A DNA stretch of 48,770 bases from NCBI GenBank assembly GCA_045611785.1, contig JAZKXV010000031.1, positions 1 through 48,770 on the forward strand. Reading direction: 5' to 3'. The stretch's first letter is position 1, and every line of letters starts with the position of its first letter. Below are positions 7,870 through 16,804 of the stretch, in pieces. The notes below the pieces were generated by a model. It saw only the letters and a program-made list of their open reading frames with translations. It did no database searches and was not told the origin of the DNA. The DNA is from JAFTYO01 sp045611785. GTDB lineage: Bacteria > Pseudomonadota > Alphaproteobacteria > RF32 > CAG-239. A program made the position numbers and the translations under genes.

Positions 7870-7980
7870 ATGGGAAAGTGTAATAATCCTAACTGCAATT
7901 GCGAAAATTGTAACTGTGGAGATAATTGTACATGTGGTGAAAACTGCAATTGTGGAAAAGGTTGTAATTGCGATAAATAA
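7870..7980 (+). CDS. 36-residue Cys-rich, metallothionein-like protein
   Basis: This ORF is short but convincing: AAGGAG lies just upstream, a near-consensus promoter precedes it, and 11 of 36 residues are cysteine, mostly in Cys-X-Cys and Cys-X2/3-Cys spacing (for example CNCENCNCG and CTCGENCNCG). There are no aromatic residues and few hydrophobic ones. That composition fits a small cytoplasmic metal-binding peptide (Zn, Cu or Cd), functionally like metallothionein. It lacks the His and fold of the SmtA family, so it is a convergent type, and the metal is unknown. deoB begins 18 bases downstream and may be co-transcribed. Confidence 0.75.
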   Translation: MGKCNNPNCNCENCNCGDNCTCGENCNCGKGCNCDK

Positions 7981-7998
7981 TAGGTTATGAGGTATAAT

Positions 7999-9186
7999 AT
8001 GGGACGTGTCATTATTTTGATGATGGATTCATTTGGTATTGGTGGCGCAAAAGATGCTGCAGCATTCGGTGATGAAGGTGCTAATACATTATATAATACC
8101 AGTGTTGCAAATAATGGGCTTGAAATTCCTAATCTTAATGCATTAGGGCTTGGAAAAGCAGCATTTTTATCATCAAATAAAAATCCTTGTATAAAAGGAA
8201 CTCCAAAGATTGATATACCATCACAATATGGAGTTATGCAAGAAATTAGTAAAGGTAAAGACACATCTTCAGGACATTGGGAAATGGCTGGAGTTCCTGT
8301 TTTATTTGACTGGGGCTATTTTCCTAAAACTTATCCATCATTTAATGATGAATTAATTGGTTCAATTATAAAAGAAAGTGGTATTAATGGCATTTTAGGC
8401 AATGTAGCCGCATCAGGAACAGCCATAATTGAAGAATTTGGTGAAGAACATATAAAAACTCTAAAGCCTATATTTTATACATCAGCAGATAGTGTAATGC
8501 AAATAGCCGCACATGAAAAATATTTTGGCTTAGATAACTTGTATAAGCTATGCGAAATTGCTTTTGAGAAAGTAAAACCATATAATATAGCTCGTATTAT
8601 TGCTCGTCCATTTGAAGGAGAGAAAAAAGGAGAGTTTAAGCGTACCAAAAATCGTCATGATTATTCGGTAACACCTCCAGCACCAACAGTATTAGATAAA
8701 TTAAAACAAAGTGGAGGCGAGGTAGTCTCAGTTGGTAAGATAAGTGATATTTATGCTGGTTCAGGAATTACAAAAGCTGTAAAAGCAAGTGGTTTAGAAG
8801 AATTATGGGATGTTACGTTAAATGAAGTTAAGGTAGCAAAGAGTAATACAATTGTTTTTACTAATTTTGTTGATTTTGATATGACATGGGGGCATCGTCG
8901 AGATGTAAAAGGCTATGCTCAAGGTTTGGAATATTTTGATAAAAGACTTCCTGAACTGGTAGAACTATTGCAAGATGATGATATTGTTTTTATAACAGCC
9001 GACCACGGATGTGATCCAACATATAAAGGAACGGACCATACAAGAGAAAATGTGCCAGTATTGATGTTTGGTAAAAATATAACAAAAGGTGAGCTCGGAA
9101 TACGCAAAACCTATGCAGATATTGGTCAAACAATTGCAGGGTATTTTAATTTAGAATCAATGAATTATGGAAAGAGCTTCTTGTAA
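7999..9186 (+). CDS. deoB: Phosphopentomutase
   Basis: Interconverts ribose/deoxyribose 1- and 5-phosphate in the cytoplasm, linking nucleoside salvage to the pentose phosphate pathway. The start at 7999 has GAGG at good spacing and gives 395 residues (E. coli 407); an in-frame ATG at 7987 is possible. Alkaline-phosphatase-superfamily metal motifs are intact: MMDSFGIGG near the N-terminus, DTSSGHWEMAGVPV around residue 90, and TADHGCDPTYKGTDHTRE near 335. The nucleoside deo partners (deoA/deoC) are not nearby. The amidase gene begins three bases after its stop. Confidence 0.96.
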   Translation: MGRVIILMMDSFGIGGAKDAAAFGDEGANTLYNTSVANNGLEIPNLNALGLGKAAFLSSNKNPCIKGTPKIDIPSQYGVMQEISKGKDTSSGHWEMAGVPVLFDWGYFPKTYPSFNDELIGSIIKESGINGILGNVAASGTAIIEEFGEEHIKTLKPIFYTSADSVMQIAAHEKYFGLDNLYKLCEIAFEKVKPYNIARIIARPFEGEKKGEFKRTKNRHDYSVTPPAPTVLDKLKQSGGEVVSVGKISDIYAGSGITKAVKASGLEELWDVTLNEVKVAKSNTIVFTNFVDFDMTWGHRRDVKGYAQGLEYFDKRLPELVELLQDDDIVFITADHGCDPTYKGTDHTRENVPVLMFGKNITKGELGIRKTYADIGQTIAGYFNLESMNYGKSFL

Positions 9187-9189
9187 AAA

Positions 9190-9903
9190 ATGAAAAAACA
9201 CAAACTGCCATTTTATGATACAAGAAGCACCAATATAGATATGTTGGTACTCCATTGTCAGGCTTTTGATGAAGATAAAAGCTTGCAAATATTAAATCAA
9301 GTTCAATTAAGTGCTCATTATATGATAGGGCTAAATGGAAAAATCTATCAATTGGTAGAAGATAAATATCGAGCATGGCACACAAAAACAGATGCTTCTT
9401 ACTGGAAAGGTATAGAAGATATAAATAGCCATTCTATAGGGATTGAAATTTGCACACTATCTTTAGGACAGGAACAATACTCAAAAAAACAAACATATAG
9501 CCTACTAAGATTATGTAAAACTTTAAAAAAGAAATACCATATAAAAAATCAAAATATTGTAGGACATAGCGATATTTGTCCTAATAGAAAGCCAGATCCA
9601 GGTAAGAGTTTTCCTTGGGAATATTTTTCTCGTCATGGTGTTGGTTTATGGTATAATATTAAAGATGCAGAAAAAGTTGAAGAAACCGATGAAAGCAAAA
9701 TGTTATCAGCAATCGGTTATAATGTGGAGGATTTAACTGCTGCAAAATGGGCCTTTTGTAAAAGATTTATGCCGAACATTGTACCAACAGATGAAGTAAA
9801 AATCTTAATTGATAGACCTGTGCCAGAAAATGTCTCCATATTGATAAAAGATACTAGTTTCAATGAAATATTAAAAGCAGTATATTTTAAATATAGTAAA
9901 TAA
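9190..9903 (+). CDS. N-acetylmuramoyl-L-alanine amidase (Amidase_2, AmpD/AmiD-like)
   Basis: 237 residues. The Amidase_2 fold cleaves the lactyl-amide bond between MurNAc and the stem peptide. Zinc ligands match the family: His22 in LHCQ, His126 in VGHSDI and Asp136 in KPDPG; Glu86 in GIEI is the usual catalytic Glu. There is no signal peptide or lipobox, so a cytoplasmic AmpD-like role in muropeptide recycling is more likely than cell wall hydrolysis. A C-terminal extension of about 80 residues after the catalytic domain is unassigned. It is tightly linked to deoB, probably co-transcribed. Confidence 0.85.
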   Translation: MKKHKLPFYDTRSTNIDMLVLHCQAFDEDKSLQILNQVQLSAHYMIGLNGKIYQLVEDKYRAWHTKTDASYWKGIEDINSHSIGIEICTLSLGQEQYSKKQTYSLLRLCKTLKKKYHIKNQNIVGHSDICPNRKPDPGKSFPWEYFSRHGVGLWYNIKDAEKVEETDESKMLSAIGYNVEDLTAAKWAFCKRFMPNIVPTDEVKILIDRPVPENVSILIKDTSFNEILKAVYFKYSK

Positions 9904-10010
9904 GCTTTTTAATAAAATATAAATTTTTTTTTTGTATCTTGTTCTACATAATTGGCAATATATTTATAACTTTGTGTAAGTATGAAATTTATAATTAACA
10001 AGGATTTGAT

Positions 10011-10664
10011 ATGAAAACATCTCAGCTAGGTAGAAGTATGGTAGAAATGCTAGGTGTTCTAGCAATTATTGGGGTGTTAAGTGTCGGTAGTATAACAGGA
10101 TATGCTACCGCTATGAGAAAATATAAACTTAATAAGCATGCTGAAATGTTTAATATATTGTTATCTAATGCGTTGCAAATTTCTGGTTCTATAAATGCAT
10201 CCACCAATGGTTTTATTTATTATAACGAATTGCTTGATAAAGTAAAACTCTTGCCAGATGGTGTGGTCTATAAAAAAGAAATATGGAGTGGAGGTAATAA
10301 AAACGGAACTAATATTTATAATTCTGTAGATAAATTACAAGATAAATTTGGTGGTGATATAACCTTTTTTTCAAGATACGGATACAATTACAATTTTGCC
10401 ATTTCTTATCAGTTAGCGAATACTTCTGATAGTGCTGATATGTGTCAAAATATCATTAATATTGTTAAAGAACATTCCTCAAATATTCAAAGATTGTTAA
10501 GAGAAGATATTTCAGGATCTTATTGGAAAAGTACTTCAATTTGGTCGGATTGTAATAATAATGATGTTTGTTTTAAACAATTATCAGCATCTGATATAGT
10601 AAATATGTGCCGAACAGATAAAGATAATAAAAGTGGTAATTACTTATTTTTTATTTTATGGTAA
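10011..10664 (+). CDS. Type IV pilin-like protein with class III prepilin signal
   Basis: 217 residues. The N-terminus MKTSQLG|RSMVEML is a prepilin peptidase site: cleavage after Gly7, Glu at position +5 of the mature protein, and a hydrophobic helix to about residue 30. The globular part, with four Cys near the C-terminus, is not recognisable. No pilus assembly genes (pilB/C/D) are in the window, so it is an orphan minor pilin or pseudopilin. AAGGA lies ahead of the ATG. Its stop is only four bases from the end of the convergent permease gene, with no room for a separate terminator. Confidence 0.75.
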   Translation: MKTSQLGRSMVEMLGVLAIIGVLSVGSITGYATAMRKYKLNKHAEMFNILLSNALQISGSINASTNGFIYYNELLDKVKLLPDGVVYKKEIWSGGNKNGTNIYNSVDKLQDKFGGDITFFSRYGYNYNFAISYQLANTSDSADMCQNIINIVKEHSSNIQRLLREDISGSYWKSTSIWSDCNNNDVCFKQLSASDIVNMCRTDKDNKSGNYLFFILW

Positions 10665-10668
10665 AATT

Positions 10669-12000
10669 TTAAAAATACAAAATCCACAAATATATGGCTG
10701 CTATAAACACACTTACAATCATTACAGGAATTGACCAAAGTAAAAACTTTACAAAACTTATCGGATGACCTTCACGAGAGGCAAGTCCTGCTACAATAAC
10801 ATTTGCCGAAGCTCCAATTAAAGTACCGTTACCACCAAAACAAGCGCCTAATGATAATGCCCACCATACAGGCATCATTGCCTCTCTTCCACCCATAGCA
10901 GGTTCCATAGATTTTAGCATTGGTATCATGGTTGCAACAAACGGAATGTTATCTATTGCACTTGACAATGCAGCAGATGAGCCTAAAATCAAAAATACGG
11001 TCTTTTTAATACTACCTTCGGTTAAATCTATAAACCATTGTCCTAAAAGTTGCAAGACACCTGTAATTTCAAGTGCATGAACAACCATAAAAAGCCCACA
11101 GAAAAAGAAAATTGTTGTCCAGTCTACAAGGTTAAAAATATCTTCGGTTTTTTCGTCTCTGTCGTAATGAGTTTCGCCTAATGTGTACAAAAGCAGTAAA
11201 ACTGCAGCACCAAATAGGGCAATTACGCCATTTGCAATGTGAATATATTCGGCACATATAAAACCTGCAATAGTAAAGAATAAAACAACTAAAGACTTAT
11301 ACAAAAGCACTTTGTTTGTTATGCTTTCTGCTTCATTTATACGCATAATTGATGCACGGTTTCTCTCAGTTGTTTTAAGGCTTTTATGCCAAATAAGAAC
11401 AAAAGTTACGATTAATAAGGCCGTGGTTATAATTACGATAGGTGATAGTGTGATTAAAAAGTCAAGAAACGAAAGCTCTAAGGCGGAACCAATCAAAATG
11501 TTTGGAGGGTCGCCGATTAAGGTGGCTGTTCCACCGATATTAGAAGCAAAAATTTCCAATATTAGATATGGAAATGGATTAATATTTAGTTTTCTTGTAA
11601 TTTGAAATGTTACAGGTACAATTAATAACACCGTGGTTACATTATCTAAAAATGCTGAGAAGAATGCAGTTACAACAGCTAGCATAATCATAATTCCCAC
11701 AGGATGCGCTTTAACCTTTTTTGCTCCCCATACGGCAACAAACTGAAAAAGTCCTGATTTTTCAGTTATGTTGACAATTACCATCATGCCAACAAGTAGC
11801 GATATGGTATTAAAGTCTATTCCACTAAATGCTTGTGCTTGAGTTAAAATACCTAAAAAAATCATTATGGTAGCAGTTAAAAGTGTTACCACAGCACGAT
11901 TAATTTTTTCAGAGAATAATATGAGGTAGCAAATTAAGACAAGTGCGCAAGCGACTGTTTTTGCATCAATTCCTAAAGTGGTGTTTAATAAGTTAAGCAT
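10669..12000 (-). CDS. ArsB/NhaD-superfamily (SLC13-type) permease, copy 2
   Basis: 443 residues, about 11-12 membrane spans. Ion-transporter superfamily hallmarks are present: FLDNVTTVLLIVPVT, then ASNIGGTATLIGDPPNILIG in the first half, and the matching AIDNIPFVATMIPML and GACFGGNGTLIGASANVIV in the second half. Members move Na+/H+, arsenite or organic anions; the substrate cannot be told here. It lies 12 bases behind a closely similar paralogue and would be co-transcribed with it. AAGG precedes the start at some distance, so it may depend on coupling. Confidence 0.85.
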   Translation of the reverse strand: MLNLLNTTLGIDAKTVACALVLICYLILFSEKINRAVVTLLTATIMIFLGILTQAQAFSGIDFNTISLLVGMMVIVNITEKSGLFQFVAVWGAKKVKAHPVGIMIMLAVVTAFFSAFLDNVTTVLLIVPVTFQITRKLNINPFPYLILEIFASNIGGTATLIGDPPNILIGSALELSFLDFLITLSPIVIITTALLIVTFVLIWHKSLKTTERNRASIMRINEAESITNKVLLYKSLVVLFFTIAGFICAEYIHIANGVIALFGAAVLLLLYTLGETHYDRDEKTEDIFNLVDWTTIFFFCGLFMVVHALEITGVLQLLGQWFIDLTEGSIKKTVFLILGSSAALSSAIDNIPFVATMIPMLKSMEPAMGGREAMMPVWWALSLGACFGGNGTLIGASANVIVAGLASREGHPISFVKFLLWSIPVMIVSVFIAAIYLWILYF

Positions 12001-12012
12001 AGTCCTAAACCC

Positions 12013-13353
12013 TTAGATAAAGTGAATAATGTATAAATAAATCATAGCCAAAGTAACACTAATAAGCATCACAGGAATTGACCAAATTAAGAACCTAATA
12101 AAACTGATAGGGTGTCCTTCACGGGTTGCAAAACCTGCCACAATAACATTGGCAGATGCTGCAATAAGTGAACCGTTGCCACCAAAACAAGAACCAAGCG
12201 ATAAGGCCCACCAAACCGGCATCATTGTCTCACGGCCACCCATAGATTCTTCCATAGATTTAATTAAAGGTATCATTGTTGCAACAAACGGAATGTTATC
12301 AATTGCAGTTGAAACTATGGCAGATACCCAAAGAACCAAGAAAGTTGCTTTTTTAATGCTTCCTTCTGTAATTTCTATAAATTTTTGACCCAATAGCTCT
12401 AAAACTCCGGCAACTTCCAATCCATAAACAATGGCAAATAAACCACAGAAAAAGAAGATTGTGGTCCAATCTACAAGGCTGAAAGCATCTTCAACTTTTT
12501 GGTCACGTTCTTGGTGCTTGTCACCTAATGTGTATAGCATGAGTAATAAGGCAGCACCAAACAGAGCAATTGTACCATTATTAATATGAATATATTCGGC
12601 ACATATAAAACCGATTATGGTAAGAGCTAAAACCCCAAGAGATTTATATAGTAAGTTATAATTTGTAATGCTATCTGTTTCATTAATTTTCATAATTTTT
12701 GCTTTGTCGGTTTCACTTGCCACCATTTTGCGGCCAAAAATAAAGTCAAAAACAGCAATTAATACAACCATTGTAACTATAACTATAAGGGTGAGTTCTT
12801 TTACAAAATCCATAAAAGAAAGCTCTAAGGCTGAACCAATCAAAATGTTTGGAGGGTCGCCGATTAAGGTGGCTGTTCCCCCTATATTTGAAGCGAAAAT
12901 CTCTAAAATTAAAAACGGGTAGGGGTTGATTTTTAGGTTTCTGGTAATTTGAAATGTAACCGGAACAATAAGTAATACCGTTGTAACATTGTCTAAAACA
13001 GCAGAAAATACGGCAGTTACAATAGAGAGCATAATAAGTAAGCCCCTCGGAGATGCTTTAACAATTTTGGCACTTTTTATTGCCACATATTGAAACATGC
13101 CAGATTTTTCGGCAATGCCGACAACAATCATCATACCGATTAGAAGTGATATTGTATTAAAATCTATGCCGGCAAGAGCAGAGGTCTGAGTTAAAATGCC
13201 GGCAAAAATCATGACAGAAGCGCCCAATAGAGCTACAACAGCACGATTAAGCTTTTCAGTAAACAAAATGATGTAACTGACAACTAAAATAGAAGTTGCT
13301 AATATTTGCGGATTAAGCCCGAAAATGGCTTGTGGCAATATATGAGCGTCCAT
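12013..13353 (-). CDS. ArsB/NhaD-superfamily (SLC13-type) permease, copy 1
   Basis: 446 residues from the ATG at 13353, chosen for a perfect GGAGG seven bases upstream; a longer in-frame start at 13413 would put this site inside the gene. Topology and motifs equal those of the downstream copy (FLDN replaced by VLDN; identical ASNIGGTATLIGDPPNILIG; GSCFGGNGSLIAASANVIV). The two share most residues throughout, the sign of a tandem duplication. The pair could form homo- or heterodimers or handle related ions; this is inference. Confidence 0.87.
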   Translation of the reverse strand: MDAHILPQAIFGLNPQILATSILVVSYIILFTEKLNRAVVALLGASVMIFAGILTQTSALAGIDFNTISLLIGMMIVVGIAEKSGMFQYVAIKSAKIVKASPRGLLIMLSIVTAVFSAVLDNVTTVLLIVPVTFQITRNLKINPYPFLILEIFASNIGGTATLIGDPPNILIGSALELSFMDFVKELTLIVIVTMVVLIAVFDFIFGRKMVASETDKAKIMKINETDSITNYNLLYKSLGVLALTIIGFICAEYIHINNGTIALFGAALLLMLYTLGDKHQERDQKVEDAFSLVDWTTIFFFCGLFAIVYGLEVAGVLELLGQKFIEITEGSIKKATFLVLWVSAIVSTAIDNIPFVATMIPLIKSMEESMGGRETMMPVWWALSLGSCFGGNGSLIAASANVIVAGFATREGHPISFIRFLIWSIPVMLISVTLAMIYLYIIHFI

Positions 13354-13477
13354 AAAAATCCTCCAAAAATATTTTCTACCGCACAATATATATTCGCTAA
13401 TCTTAAAAAACAAATAATATTTTTGAATATTTAATAAATTGGTATGGAAAGAGGATGGATATAAGCTTTATGGTTAA

Positions 13478-14632
13478 TTAAGTATTTTTTTCTCCTTTTT
13501 TATAATATTCTTCTGATTCTAATTTTCCGGTTTCATCATACTTTTTGTATACGCCATCTAATTCACCATTTATGAAGTTTGCTTCTTCGCTTAATTTTCC
13601 GTTCTCGTAGTATATTTTGTATAAACCATTTATTTTGCCGTTTATGTATTGGTTTTCTGCTTCCAATTGTCCATTTTTATAATATGATTTAGATGGACCA
13701 TTTAGATAATCATTTTTGAAATTGGTCTGCTGCCATAATTCACCTGTTTCATAATATTCAAAAGCTTCACCTTCTAGTTTTCCATTTACATAATTTTCTG
13801 TTCTTTGTAATTGACCATTTTCATAATATTCTTTAGCGACGCCATCAGGGTAATTATTTATATAATTTACTTCACTTTGTAAATTTCCGTTGTTATAAAA
13901 TGTTTTATAAAAGCCGTTCAATTGGCCATTTATGTAGTTTTTTTCTATACTTAAGTTTCCGTTCTTATTATAAATCTTGCGTACTCCCTCTAATTTGCCA
14001 TCTACGTAGTTTGCTTCTTCACTTAAGTTTCCATTTTCATAATAAACTTTTTTTAAACCATTTCCTCTATTATTAAGGTAATTTGATTCTATATTTAACG
14101 TTCCGTTCTCATGGTATATTTTTCTAAAACCATTAATTTCATCATTTACATAATTAGTTTCACTGAATATTTGTCCTGTTTCATAATATGACCTGACAAT
14201 GCCCTCTAATTTACCATCTATGTAGTTTTCTTCCATATTTAATTTTCCATTTTCATGGTATGTTTTGCATATACCATTTAATTTGCCGTTTATGTAGTTT
14301 TCTTCATCACGTAAGTTTCCATTTTCATAATAAGATTTTTGTAAACCATCTAATATACCATTTTTATAATAATATTCTGATTTTAATTGTCCATTTTTAT
14401 AATATGATTTTTTCGGACCTTCGATATGACCTTGTATAAAGTTAGCCTCAAATTCTAATTGTCCGTTCTTATGATACACTTTTCTTAAACCATCCATTAG
14501 CCCGTTTTTGAAATTTAGTTCTTCTTCTATTTTACCATTTTCATAATATGATTTAGCAATACCATCTTGTTTACCGTTTTTATAAGTAAGAATGCGTGCT
14601 ATTTTACCATTTGGATGTGTAGAGTGAGCTTC
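13478..14632 (-). repeat. Tandem 72-bp coding repeats
   Basis: About 16 in-frame copies of a 72-base unit encode the 24-residue MORN-like repeats of the gene above. Copies are diverged at many third positions, so the array is not a recent expansion, but it remains a plausible site for recombinational length change. Confidence 0.75.
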
Positions 14633-14854
14633 ACCGGTAAATGGAACCGAATTTTCATCTGTGCAAAAAACTATAATGCCATCTGCAGAACAATTAAGTT
14701 TCGAATTTTTTTCATCAAATAAATCGTAGCTAATAATAAGTAATTTTTCGTTATTATCGTTAATAGTATTAATCAAATTTAATAATGAGCTATTTTTTGC
14801 ATTTGTAGTGTTTGCAGCTAATAATACTAACATCAAAATGATATAAAATCTCAT
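13478..14854 (-). CDS. Exported MORN/YwqK-repeat protein, 16 repeats
   Basis: 458 residues. A signal peptide (residues 1-19, cleavage after TNA) is followed by a unique region with two Cys (55, 64). From about residue 75 to the end there are some 16 tandem repeats of 24 residues of the form YYENGKLxxExNYxNGKLxG, the MORN-variant (YwqK) repeat. These stack into long beta-hairpin solenoids that bind surfaces or partner proteins. In Bacillus YwqK is linked to an LXG toxin, but no toxin is seen here. Unlike its two neighbours it has no C-terminal membrane anchor, so it is probably periplasmic or secreted. AGGAGG precedes the ATG. Confidence 0.85.
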   Translation of the reverse strand: MRFYIILMLVLLAANTTNAKNSSLLNLINTINDNNEKLLIISYDLFDEKNSKLNCSADGIIVFCTDENSVPFTGEAHSTHPNGKIARILTYKNGKQDGIAKSYYENGKIEEELNFKNGLMDGLRKVYHKNGQLEFEANFIQGHIEGPKKSYYKNGQLKSEYYYKNGILDGLQKSYYENGNLRDEENYINGKLNGICKTYHENGKLNMEENYIDGKLEGIVRSYYETGQIFSETNYVNDEINGFRKIYHENGTLNIESNYLNNRGNGLKKVYYENGNLSEEANYVDGKLEGVRKIYNKNGNLSIEKNYINGQLNGFYKTFYNNGNLQSEVNYINNYPDGVAKEYYENGQLQRTENYVNGKLEGEAFEYYETGELWQQTNFKNDYLNGPSKSYYKNGQLEAENQYINGKINGLYKIYYENGKLSEEANFINGELDGVYKKYDETGKLESEEYYKKGEKNT

Positions 14855-14877
14855 AACACCTCCTTAATATATGACAT

Positions 14878-14911
14878 TATGTTCAGTTTATCTTTCCTTA
14901 AAAAAATCAAG
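14878..14911 (-). promoter_or_regulatory. Promoter-like motif before the 458-residue MORN gene
   Basis: On the minus strand, CTTGAT (14911-14906) is followed 14 bases later by ATAAACTGAACATA (14891-14878), just ahead of AGGAGG and the ATG. The same arrangement with one mismatch in the 14-mer recurs before the 365-residue paralogue (16805-16840). Spacing to a -10 of TAAACT is short, so regulator binding is as likely as a core promoter. Confidence 0.4.
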
Positions 14912-14914
14912 TTA

Positions 14915-15670
14915 TTATTTTAGTTTTTTCTTAATATAAAAATATATAAAGAGAATAAATATCGCAAGTGGAAGTTCTTTTTTAGCTTTTGTTGATAATG
15001 TAAAGATAGATGCTTTACCGTTTTTATATGTTACTTCTTTTCTAAATTTTCCATTTTCATAATAAAAAGTGAACAATCCGTTAGCTAATCCATCTTTGAA
15101 AAAGCCTTTCATTTTTAATTGCCCATTTAGATAATATTCTTTATATGGTCCATCTAGCTTATTATCTTTATAAGTTACATCAAATCTGAGATTTCCATTT
15201 TGATAATGTTGTTTATATGGTCCGTTCTTAATTGATGCTTCATTGCGATAAAGAGCATCCATTACCAATAATTTTACATTTCCGCTCAATTCTGTAGAAG
15301 CACTATTATTTGTATTATGTTGTGTGTTTTTTATTACTTCGTCTTTTTCTTTTGTTTTTTGAAACAAATCTTTTCTTTTAGAGGGGGGATTCTTTGTTGG
15401 CTCATTAAGGTGCAATTCTTTTAAATTGTTAATTGAGATAATAGAATCCTGATTAGAGAGTTGTCTGTTTGGTGGAGTAAGACTTGAGCTTTCGCCACTG
15501 GTGTTGATTGTGCCTGAATCTGCTGTATTATTATCAACAGTTTTATCTTTACTATAGGCATTATCGTAAGCGTTATCTAAATTTGTATAATCTAAATAGC
15601 TATATGCTTGAGCATCTATAATATTTGTTCTGGCCAGTAATAGCATAAATAAAATAAGTACATATCTCAT
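14915..15670 (-). CDS. Exported, membrane-anchored protein with three MORN/YwqK repeats
   Basis: 251 residues. Signal peptide (cleavage about IDA|QA, residue 20), a long polar low-complexity region (about 21-140, rich in Asn, Ser, Asp, Lys), three MORN-like repeats (about 155-227), and a C-terminal hydrophobic helix (PLAIFILFIYFYI) ending in KKKLK. The arrangement predicts a periplasmic protein held in the inner membrane by its tail. It overlaps no neighbour but starts 11 bases after the stop of the 365-residue paralogue; its AAGG lies on that stop, so the two are one operon. Confidence 0.75.
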   Translation of the reverse strand: MRYVLILFMLLLARTNIIDAQAYSYLDYTNLDNAYDNAYSKDKTVDNNTADSGTINTSGESSSLTPPNRQLSNQDSIISINNLKELHLNEPTKNPPSKRKDLFQKTKEKDEVIKNTQHNTNNSASTELSGNVKLLVMDALYRNEASIKNGPYKQHYQNGNLRFDVTYKDNKLDGPYKEYYLNGQLKMKGFFKDGLANGLFTFYYENGKFRKEVTYKNGKASIFTLSTKAKKELPLAIFILFIYFYIKKKLK

Positions 15671-15680
15671 AACAGTTACC

Positions 15681-16778
15681 TTAATTGCGGTTTTTAAGTT
15701 TTTTTTGCCAATAGATTATTAATGCATACCCCAAGACTAAGACCAACAACAGAATATGATATTCATTGAATACTTCAAAATCGGTTTTGTTACCGTTTTT
15801 ATATCTTATTTTTTCCAATAAAGCTCCGGTTTCATCATATTTTTTATATACACCATGTTTGACGCCATTTTTATAATGTGTGATACTGTCTAATTTTCCG
15901 TTGTTATAATATGTTTTATAAAAGCCGTTCAATTCGTCGTTTTTATAAAGTACTTCAGTATATAAATTTCCGTTTTCATAATAACAAGAGTTTAAGCCTG
16001 TTTTATGACCGTCTTTATTGTGTCCTTTGCATTCAATATTTCCGTTTTTGTAAAATATTGTATAATAACCTTCGGTTTTACCGTGCTCATAGAGCATTTC
16101 TTCATGTAATTGTCCGTTTATGTAATATTTTTTATATAAACCGTCTACTTCACCATCTGTGAAATTTAGTTCGGTCATTAATTTGCCATTTTCATAATAT
16201 GCTTTAAAAGGACCGTTTCTTTTTCCGTTTTTACGAGGTCCTTCAATTAAAATATTTCCGTTTTTGTAGTAAAACTTTGAATAACCATCTTGTGTTTCTG
16301 CTTGAGTGATGATTTCTTGTTCTAATTGTCCGTTTTCATAATATCTTCTTGATATGGTTTCGTTTGTGTCTTCGTTGTGGAGTAGCTGTGTTTTTAAGTT
16401 TCCGTTTTGATAATAAGATTTAATTGTTTCTTTAAGATGGTCGTTTTCGTATATATCTTCACTTTCTAAATTGCCATTTTCATAATATCTTTTGTATAAG
16501 CCATCTATTTTGCCGTTTTTATAATTTATTTCGCTTTTTATATTGCCGTTTGGATATCTGGAAACTTTTAATCCTTCAATAAAAACAAGCTCTTTGATTT
16601 CTTCCTGTTCGTTAATTAAAGGTTTTTCTGTTTTTTGTTTGTCGGTTGAGTCGTTAGAATGTGTTTCTAAGTCATTTGAAATTACAGCTTTAATATTTAA
16701 AAAATCACTATAAGACTTACTATTGGCAATATTTGTTCCAAATATTATCAATATTAAAACCGGAAATAATGATTTCAT
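15681..16778 (-). CDS. Exported, membrane-anchored MORN/YwqK-repeat protein, about 11 repeats
   Basis: 365 residues. Signal peptide (to about residue 20), a charged linker (about 30-70), about 11 MORN-like repeats (YYENGxLxxE; about 75-335), and a C-terminal membrane helix (ILLLVLVLGYALIIYW) ending in basic residues. Same layout as the 251-residue neighbour, more repeats. It is the first gene of the minus-strand MORN run and has GGAGG before its ATG. Function unknown; the repeats suggest a protein- or surface-binding scaffold in the periplasm. Confidence 0.8.
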   Translation of the reverse strand: MKSLFPVLILIIFGTNIANSKSYSDFLNIKAVISNDLETHSNDSTDKQKTEKPLINEQEEIKELVFIEGLKVSRYPNGNIKSEINYKNGKIDGLYKRYYENGNLESEDIYENDHLKETIKSYYQNGNLKTQLLHNEDTNETISRRYYENGQLEQEIITQAETQDGYSKFYYKNGNILIEGPRKNGKRNGPFKAYYENGKLMTELNFTDGEVDGLYKKYYINGQLHEEMLYEHGKTEGYYTIFYKNGNIECKGHNKDGHKTGLNSCYYENGNLYTEVLYKNDELNGFYKTYYNNGKLDSITHYKNGVKHGVYKKYDETGALLEKIRYKNGNKTDFEVFNEYHILLLVLVLGYALIIYWQKKLKNRN

Positions 16779-16804
16779 AAAAAGCCTCCACAGACATAAA
16801 ACAG

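Noticed and set aside
13490..14600. Regular minus-strand 72-bp periodicity as a possible CRISPR or satellite array
   Set aside because: The repeats are in frame, diverged, and encode the MORN repeat motif.
13478..16778. Calling the MORN genes a toxin-antitoxin system because of the YwqK family name
   Set aside because: No LXG or other toxin gene is present and all three proteins have signal peptides, so the immunity role is unsupported.
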